Shown here one piece after another: positions 59,796-64,000 of a stretch of 64,000 nt of DNA; within the stretch, counting starts at the first letter, position 1; each line of letters begins with the position of its first letter. The stretch covers positions 1,343,248 to 1,407,247 of the forward strand of contig NZ_VTFT01000001.1 in the NCBI RefSeq assembly GCF_008244685.1, read 5' to 3'. The translations under genes were made by a program, and so were the position numbers. Origin of the DNA: Luteimonas viscosa. Lineage in GTDB: Bacteria; Pseudomonadota; Gammaproteobacteria; Xanthomonadales; Xanthomonadaceae. Under the pieces are notes generated by a model that saw nothing but the letters and a program-made list of their open reading frames with translations, was not told the origin of the DNA and made no database searches.

Positions 59796-60233
59796 CTACT
59801 GCCCGTACTTCGCGCGGATCGCCGCACCGTCGCGCCGACCCATCTCGGTGGCGACCTGGCGCAGCCAGCGGTCGGCGCTCGGCCTGCCATCGCTGCGCAC
59901 GCGACGTTCGTACTCGGGGAGCAGTTCTCGGCGTCGCTGGTCGATCATGCGGCGCATGTCCGCCTCCATCGCAGCCTCGTCGATCGGCCGGTGCGCAGGC
60001 GCATGCGCGAGCTGCTGCGACGCGCGCTTCTTCCTCACGGCCTCGCGATCGATCCAGTCCGGACCATCGCCGGTGCTCTGGTTGCGCATCAACGCATGTT
60101 GCTGCATCAGGTTGGCCTGGCCCCCGGCGTCGATCAGCTGCGCGCTGGCCGGCGGGATGACGCAGATCGCGCCGAGCAACCCGAGCGACAGCACGGCGAG
60201 GCGTGCGGAAGGACGATTGATGGTCGGTAGCAT
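59796..60233 (-). CDS. Small exported protein of unknown function
   Basis: 145 aa from the ATG at 60233, with the best ribosome site of the region (AAGGAGG, 5 nt away). Signal peptide ends in IPPASA|Q near residue 31. The mature part is highly charged and helical (EADMRRMIDQRRRELLPEYERRVRSDGRPSADRW). No family recognised. It lies between the T3SS small genes and the membrane-anchored gene above, with which it may form a pair. Confidence 0.6.
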   Translation of the reverse strand: MLPTINRPSARLAVLSLGLLGAICVIPPASAQLIDAGGQANLMQQHALMRNQSTGDGPDWIDREAVRKKRASQQLAHAPAHRPIDEAAMEADMRRMIDQRRRELLPEYERRVRSDGRPSADRWLRQVATEMGRRDGAAIRAKYGQ

Positions 60234-60365
60234 GGATTCCTCCTTGGCGGCGGCATCGCGCATCGAACCCGGTGAGATCGAACTTAGCATCGCGATGATT
60301 AACGTCCCGAAAAAGCCTGGCGTCAGGGCGTGACCACCGTCGCGGTCCGCAACGCGACGCAAACG

Positions 60366-60392
60366 ATTGCGGCGGGCAATGCCCGCCGCAAT
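60366..60392. terminator. Perfect 12-bp hairpin downstream of the 112-aa T3SS gene
   Basis: ATTGCGGCGGGC (60366-60377), loop AAT, GCCCGCCGCAAT (60381-60392). Second of two consecutive hairpins reading from the gene. No T-run on the minus strand. Confidence 0.6.
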
Positions 60393-60405
60393 GGATCGCT
60401 TGCTG

Positions 60406-60431
60406 CCGTTCCGGGCCACGGCCCGGAACGG
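60406..60431. terminator. Perfect 12-bp hairpin immediately after the 112-aa T3SS gene
   Basis: CCGTTCCGGGCC (60406-60417) pairs with GGCCCGGAACGG (60420-60431); the loop is only AC, so about 10 bp form in practice. It starts 10 nt after the stop of the 112-aa gene. With the hairpin at 60366 it forms a double structure that could protect or end the mRNA. Confidence 0.6.
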
Positions 60432-60441
60432 ATCGGCTGCC

Positions 60442-60780
60442 TCAGTTCTTGCGGGCAACCTGGGCCAGGCCTTCGCCGACCGACTTGATGGCGGTCGAGA
60501 CGGCCTGTGCGGTCTGCGAGAAGATCTGCGACTGCACCTGGAAGTCGGTCATCGCCGCCATGTATTCCTCGGACTGCTGCTTGGCGTCGCTGTCGTAGGT
60601 GCGTTCCATGGTCTGCTGCGCTTCGATCATCTTGCCGGCGCGTGCCGCAAGGATCTTGCCCAGCCCGGCGGCCAGTGCCTCGAACCAGGAGCCGCCCTTG
60701 CCGGGCTTGAGTTCGGCCGAGTTGACTTCGCCGCTTTCGACGCGGGCGGTGAACATCTGCAGGATGTAGCTCTGGGTCAT
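60442..60780 (-). CDS. Small helical protein, possible T3SS export substrate or structural part
   Basis: 112 aa, no cysteine, ATG supported by GAGGA 8 nt upstream. A short N-terminal segment leads into a Gly/Lys turn (KPGKGGSWFEALAAGLGKILAARAGKM) and a long C-terminal amphipathic helix ending in SVGEGLAQVARKN. Size, composition and C-terminal coiled coil fit exported needle, filament or small translocator proteins of T3SS, but the usual needle motifs are not seen, so I cannot assign one. It has two strong hairpins just downstream and is followed upstream by the 201-aa gene. Confidence 0.55.
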   Translation of the reverse strand: MTQSYILQMFTARVESGEVNSAELKPGKGGSWFEALAAGLGKILAARAGKMIEAQQTMERTYDSDAKQQSEEYMAAMTDFQVQSQIFSQTAQAVSTAIKSVGEGLAQVARKN

Positions 60781-60859
60781 CGTAGTGTCCTCAAGTCTGG
60801 ATCGTCTGTGTCGAAGAATTCGGAACAACTGCCTTGGGTGCGGTAAACCAGGCGCTTCT

Positions 60860-61465
60860 TCAGACGGATCCGGGCGGGCCGCGCAGCCGCCGCGACCGTG
60901 ACTTGGTGATGGATTGCTTGCCGGGCAGGACGACCTGGTCGGCGAAGGCGCCGCCTGCGCCCGGCGCCGGGGCGTCGCCCGCGCGCAGGGATGCCAGCCA
61001 TGCCATGGCCGCTTGCTCGCCATCGCGCTCGATGCGCTGCGCGAGTTCCAGCGCGACCTGGACTTCCCGGTTCTGGACCTGGCTGGTCGCCTCGCCGAAC
61101 TGGCGGATGAGGCTTTCCCGCTCTTCCCGGGCAAGCAGCCCGTCGCGCGCTAGCGCTTCCAGGGTGTCGACCCAGGCGGTGCGCTCGATTCCCGTCGCCG
61201 CCGGCTGCAGGTTCGCCTCCGCCACGGCCTTGCGCATGTGGGCGATGACGAAGTCGAGGTCCTCGTCGTCGCCCGCCGGTGCGGTGGTCCGCAACGAGGC
61301 TTCGAGCAGGTCAAGGATTTCGCGCTGCTGCTCCTCGAGCCCGACCCCCGTCGGCGCCTCCGCCGTGGCCGGCGTTGCGTCCACCGGCGCCGCGGTCCTC
61401 GCCAGCGCGACCGGGCCGCGATCGGCGGCTCGGGGGGCGACTTTGCGGGGCGGGCGGATGGCCAT
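60860..61465 (-). CDS. T3SS-region protein of unknown function, paralogue of the gene at 61570
   Basis: 201 aa. Begins MAIRPPR; a disordered first 40 residues, then two helical segments (about 41-85 and 93-160), then a basic, Gly-rich tail (KSRSRRLRGPPGS). Residues 96-159 align without gaps to residues 56-119 of the 149-aa neighbour, about 14 of 64 identical, ending in the shared RDG..A..AWLA motif. No known family recognised. Genes of this kind among T3SS loci are often chaperones or secreted regulators. Confidence 0.55.
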   Translation of the reverse strand: MAIRPPRKVAPRAADRGPVALARTAAPVDATPATAEAPTGVGLEEQQREILDLLEASLRTTAPAGDDEDLDFVIAHMRKAVAEANLQPAATGIERTAWVDTLEALARDGLLAREERESLIRQFGEATSQVQNREVQVALELAQRIERDGEQAAMAWLASLRAGDAPAPGAGGAFADQVVLPGKQSITKSRSRRLRGPPGSV

Positions 61466-61569
61466 GTGCCGGCGGGATCCTTTGCAGGGAGAAGGAGCGT
61501 TGGGGGAGGTCTGGATGGAGTGTCCCCGCTGCGCACGGGACCGGCAACTGGGGCCGACCCTAGCCGACG

Positions 61570-62019
61570 TCAGGCGGCGGACGGGGGCTGCGTGAGGGCG
61601 GGAATGGTCTGGAACAGGTGGCGCATGCGTTCGCCCTGCCGGCGCCCCAGGGCCTCCGCGGCCTCTGCCAGCCAGGCGCGGCTGGCGTCCTGGCCATCGC
61701 GGCTGGTGCGCTCGCGGAACTCGGCCTCGAGTCTGGCCTTGTCGCTTTTCAGCTCGCCGAGCAGCACGTCGTATTCGCGCAGGATCGCGGCCTCGTCGGC
61801 GACGTCCAGGCTGCCCTGGGCACGCATCTCGCCGAGCGACTCGATGAATTCCTCGCGACTGGTCGGCAGCGCGAGCGACGCGGCGCGGTCGGCCACTGGC
61901 GGTTCCACGGCGGGCGCCGCCTGGGCGTCGACATCGTGGGCGAATGCCGCGGCGCCGAACGGGACGGCGGGGCCGTCATCGGGCTTGCGCTGCGGGCGTT
62001 GGGGAGGACGCTTGGCCAT
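61570..62019 (-). CDS. T3SS-region protein of unknown function, paralogue of the gene at 60860
   Basis: 149 aa from the ATG at 62019 (MAKRPPQ); an upstream in-frame start at 62094 is disfavoured. Basic proline-rich N-terminus, acidic/Ala linker, then one all-helical domain (about 55-135) with the shared AWLAE motif. It is shorter than its paralogue at 60860, lacking the extra middle helix pair and the basic tail. Function unknown. Confidence 0.55.
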   Translation of the reverse strand: MAKRPPQRPQRKPDDGPAVPFGAAAFAHDVDAQAAPAVEPPVADRAASLALPTSREEFIESLGEMRAQGSLDVADEAAILREYDVLLGELKSDKARLEAEFRERTSRDGQDASRAWLAEAAEALGRRQGERMRHLFQTIPALTQPPSAA

Positions 62020-62052
62020 GATGCTCGTGTGCAACCGGTTGGTGGTGTCGGG

Positions 62053-62084
62053 TGCAGCGGCCGGCCTTGGGGACGGCCGCTGCA
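62053..62084. terminator. Perfect 11-bp hairpin after the 69-aa T3SS gene
   Basis: TGCAGCGGCCG (62053-62063) pairs with CGGCCGCTGCA (62074-62084), 10-nt loop, starting 17 nt after the stop of the 69-aa gene. It could limit read-through into the 149-aa gene. Confidence 0.6.
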
Positions 62085-62101
62085 ACAGGTCCAACTGCCG
62101 G

Positions 62102-62311
62102 TCAGGCGCCGACTGCGTTCAGGAAGCCGTTGCTGAACGCGGAGTTGAACACGTCGTCGAACGCGGAATTGCCCGAACCGCCGGAATCGCTGAGCAGCGA
62201 GCTGACCAGGCCGCCGGCCAGCTGGCCGAGCATCGGGTTGCCGGTATAGGCGGTGACGACCGCACTGACGACGGAGGAAAGAACATCGCTGAGACCGCTG
62301 AGGAAGCTCAT
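62102..62311 (-). CDS. Small Ser/Gly-rich protein, possible T3SS export substrate
   Basis: 69 aa with AGGAG 7 nt before the ATG. Two short hydrophobic helices (about 5-22 and 27-41) joined by a TGNPML turn, then a Gly/Ser/Asp linker and a small aromatic C-terminus (FDDVFNSAFSNGFLNAVG). No Cys, rich in Ser and Gly. The helix-turn-helix outline and size recall exported rod/needle or harpin-like proteins, but there is no firm match. Lies directly after sctP, where sctQ is common in other T3SS. Confidence 0.5.
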   Translation of the reverse strand: MSFLSGLSDVLSSVVSAVVTAYTGNPMLGQLAGGLVSSLLSDSGGSGNSAFDDVFNSAFSNGFLNAVGA

Positions 62312-62444
62312 GGGGTGACTCCTGTCTGAAGATTGATGTTGGGGTATCGGTTCTTCGTGAAGCGCTGGTCCGCGCCTTGGAGTCTGTGGAGAGGAGGCAG
62401 GCCGTCCAAGCTGGGGCGTTCCCCACCTGGGGCAAACCCTGGCC

Positions 62445-63164
62445 TCAGCCGTCGAAGCGGGGATCGATCTCGAGGTGGCCGAGGTTGTGTGCGGCGAAGC
62501 GCTCGGCCAGCGCCGGGGCGGCCTCGCGGATGGCATCAAAGCTGTCGCGCGAGCGCACGTCGGCGCGCAGGTGCCAGCCGTCGGCGGTCCTGCTCAGCAG
62601 CAGGTCGGTGCCGGGCAGGGTCGCGTCGGACATGCGCAACAGCACGTGGCCTTCGCCGTCGGTGGCGGTGGCGCCATCGACAGCGAGCTGGCGTACATGT
62701 CGTTCCAGCATCTCCGCCAGCGCCTTGCCGCTGGCCATCGGCGGCGCGGGAGCGGTCGGCGGCGGCAGGCCGCCACCGTCGCGCAGCGCGGCCTGCGCCT
62801 GCATCATCGCCAGCAGGTCGGCGCCCTCGATCGAGTTCGCGCCCATGCCGTTGTTGTCGGTGCCGTCGTGGGTGCCTCGCTGCTCCGTCAGGCCACGCAG
62901 CGCCGCCTGGTCCTCGCCATGGCGCGTGGCGCCGTGCGCAACCTGCCGGCCTGGCTCCAGCGCGCCGCGCGGCGACTCCTCGCGCTCCTGCGGACCGCTG
63001 CGGCCTTCCTGGCGGCCGTGCTGCATCAACTGGCGGAAGCGATCCACCTGCTCCTTCGGCGGCGCCTCGCGCGGCTTGTCCGCGGGGCGGTCGTTTTCGG
63101 TGCCGCGGGTTTCCGTGGCCGGGCGGCTGGACAGCGACGAACTGCTGCTGTGATCGATGCTCAT
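62445..63164 (-). CDS. sctP: T3SS needle-length regulator (SctP / HpaP / YscP type)
   Basis: 239 aa from the ATG at 63164, preceded by GAGG about 9 nt away. A Ser-rich start (MSIDHSSSSSLSS), a long hydrophilic Pro/Gln/Glu-rich middle, and a compact C-terminal domain (about 145-235: ALAEMLERHVRQLAVD ... HVLLRMSDATLPGTDLLLS ... WHLRADVRSRDSFDAI) like the substrate-switch domain of HrpP/HpaP. The family sets needle length and export switching. Ten bp after sctO. The C-terminal identification is my reading of a weakly conserved family. Confidence 0.65.
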   Translation of the reverse strand: MSIDHSSSSSLSSRPATETRGTENDRPADKPREAPPKEQVDRFRQLMQHGRQEGRSGPQEREESPRGALEPGRQVAHGATRHGEDQAALRGLTEQRGTHDGTDNNGMGANSIEGADLLAMMQAQAALRDGGGLPPPTAPAPPMASGKALAEMLERHVRQLAVDGATATDGEGHVLLRMSDATLPGTDLLLSRTADGWHLRADVRSRDSFDAIREAAPALAERFAAHNLGHLEIDPRFDG

Positions 63165-63174
63165 GTCCGGATCC

Positions 63175-63678
63175 TCAGTGTCGGGTGCGGGCGCTGTGGG
63201 CGGCCTGCACCAGGTCGGCGGCGGCGTCCTCTTCGCGGCGCGCCTCCAGCGCGACCACCTCGCCGCGCCACAGGGCCTTGCGCTTTTCCAGCGCGTCCTC
63301 GCGGGCCTTGGCGCGGAAGAAAGCCTGCATCGCCTCGGCCAGCGCCTGTTCGGCCTGCTGCAGCTTCTGTTGCGCCTGCTGCAGGCGCAGGCATGCGGCC
63401 TGTTCCTGTTCGCCCAGCCAGTCGATGTGCGCCTCCCTCTGCTCCAGGGCAAGCGGGAACGGAATGCCCGGAGGCGGGGGCTCCAGCATCCGCATCCGCT
63501 GCCCGGCGCGCTCCTGGCGCAGCCCGGTGATCTCGGTCTCGATCCGGGTGCAGGCGTCGCGGCAATCGCGCACGACGCGCTGCTTCTCGACCACGACCAG
63601 TCGCGCCTTGCCGGTGCGATGCTCGCGCAGCTGCAACAGCTGCTGCAGCGGATAGCGCTTGCGCGATGCGCTGCTCAT
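63175..63678 (-). CDS. sctO: T3SS stalk/coiled-coil protein (SctO / YscO type)
   Basis: 167 aa, nearly all coiled coil (about 15-160), rich in Gln/Arg/Glu, starting RKRYPLQQLLQLREHRTGKARLVVVEKQ, the usual YscO/FliJ-type start. FliJ-like stalks bind the ATPase hexamer, as expected for the gene directly after sctN. Start ATG overlaps the sctN stop by ATGA. Confidence 0.75.
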   Translation of the reverse strand: MSSASRKRYPLQQLLQLREHRTGKARLVVVEKQRVVRDCRDACTRIETEITGLRQERAGQRMRMLEPPPPGIPFPLALEQREAHIDWLGEQEQAACLRLQQAQQKLQQAEQALAEAMQAFFRAKAREDALEKRKALWRGEVVALEARREEDAAADLVQAAHSARTRH

Positions 63679-64000
63679 GCGAACAGCTTCTTCAGCGTGT
63701 CGGACGACTGCGCGAACGGCACCAGCTCGGCCGATCCCTGCTGCAGCAGTTTGCGGATCGGGCCGATGCGGTCGATCGCGAAGTCGGCCTCGGGATCGCT
63801 GCCGCGCTTGTACTCGCCCAGCTGCAGCAGCAGTTCGATGTCTTGGTGCTTGGCCAGCGCCTTGCGCAGCTGGCCGGCGGCGCGCAGGTGCGCCTGGTCG
63901 ACCACGCGGGGCATGGTGCGGCTGAGGCTGGTGAGCACGTCGATCGCCGGGTAGTGGTAGGCGGCGGCGAGCTTGCGCGAGAGCACGATGTGGCCGTCGA
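63675..64000 (-). CDS. sctN: T3SS export ATPase, C-terminal part (SctN); runs off the window
   Basis: The frame is open to the right edge, so only the last 108 residues are present. Sequence DGHIVLSRKLAAAYHYPAIDVLTSLSRTMP and RGSDPEADFAIDRI are characteristic of the C-terminal part of FliI/SctN F1-type ATPases; the sctO/sctP neighbours show it is the virulence-type rather than flagellar enzyme. It energises substrate unfolding at the export gate. The Walker motifs lie outside. Confidence 0.88.
   Translation of the reverse strand, partial: DGHIVLSRKLAAAYHYPAIDVLTSLSRTMPRVVDQAHLRAAGQLRKALAKHQDIELLLQLGEYKRGSDPEADFAIDRIGPIRKLLQQGSAELVPFAQSSDTLKKLFA

Overview
The window is GC-rich, densely packed DNA from a gammaproteobacterium. 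It most resembles the Xanthomonadaceae/Lysobacteraceae (Lysobacter, Luteimonas or Pseudoxanthomonas type). The reasons are an adk-pfp pair (PPi-dependent phosphofructokinase), an ilvC-ilvG-ilvM...leuA locus, the pcm-tolC-waaA neighbourhood, and dispersed hairpin repeats of the kind common in xanthomonads. The genus is inferred from gene content, not proved.

Layout. 1-2 kb: 3' part of a FecA-like TonB-dependent receptor. 2-6 kb: argD, then a sigma factor/FecR/secreted-protein operon. 6-13 kb: glyoxalase I, an SDR oxidoreductase, a RIO-like kinase, a DedA-PAP2-LssY membrane fusion, a Lon-N-domain protein, mpl and a DUF411 lipoprotein. 13-15 kb: adk and pfp, divergent. 15-28.4 kb: a complete branched-chain amino acid locus, with ilvD facing away from an attenuated operon ilvL(leader)-ilvC-ilvG-ilvM-ilvE-ilvA-leuA-leuB, then leuD-leuC on the other strand and a divergent LysR regulator. 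28-34 kb: RND efflux permease and adaptor with a divergent TetR repressor. 34-41 kb: pcm-like methyltransferase, tolC and lipopolysaccharide genes (waaA, a lipid A acyltransferase, an O-antigen-ligase-like protein, a GT4 glycosyltransferase). 41-49 kb: housekeeping genes (pirin, YceI, nitroreductase, ELM1-like, EF-hand protein, desaturase, ABC ATPase, mutM) and a repeat-rich stretch. 49-56.9 kb: an ECF sigma plus Ser/Thr kinase-TPR pair, tdk, rep, yceH and an acid phosphatase.

From about 57 kb to the right edge the window enters a type III secretion (T3SS) region. At the edge is the C-terminus of the export ATPase (SctN), followed in coupled order by a YscO-like stalk protein (SctO) and an HpaP/YscP-like needle-length protein (SctP). 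After sctP, where sctQ is often found, there are instead several small unrecognised genes. Two of them are distant paralogues, and two are small helical proteins that could be export substrates. Two of the small genes are followed by perfect 11-12 bp hairpins. Beyond these lie two exported or membrane-anchored unknown proteins, and a plus-strand 520-aa protein with a C-terminal double transmembrane hairpin. An AT-rich tract and a strong terminator mark the left border.

Regulatory highlights are a textbook attenuator before ilvC, whose leader peptide carries seven consecutive Leu/Val/Ile codons and may be translated from a nearly leaderless transcript, and several families of palindromic repeats placed against start or stop codons. 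No tRNA, rRNA, CRISPR array or insertion sequence was recognised.
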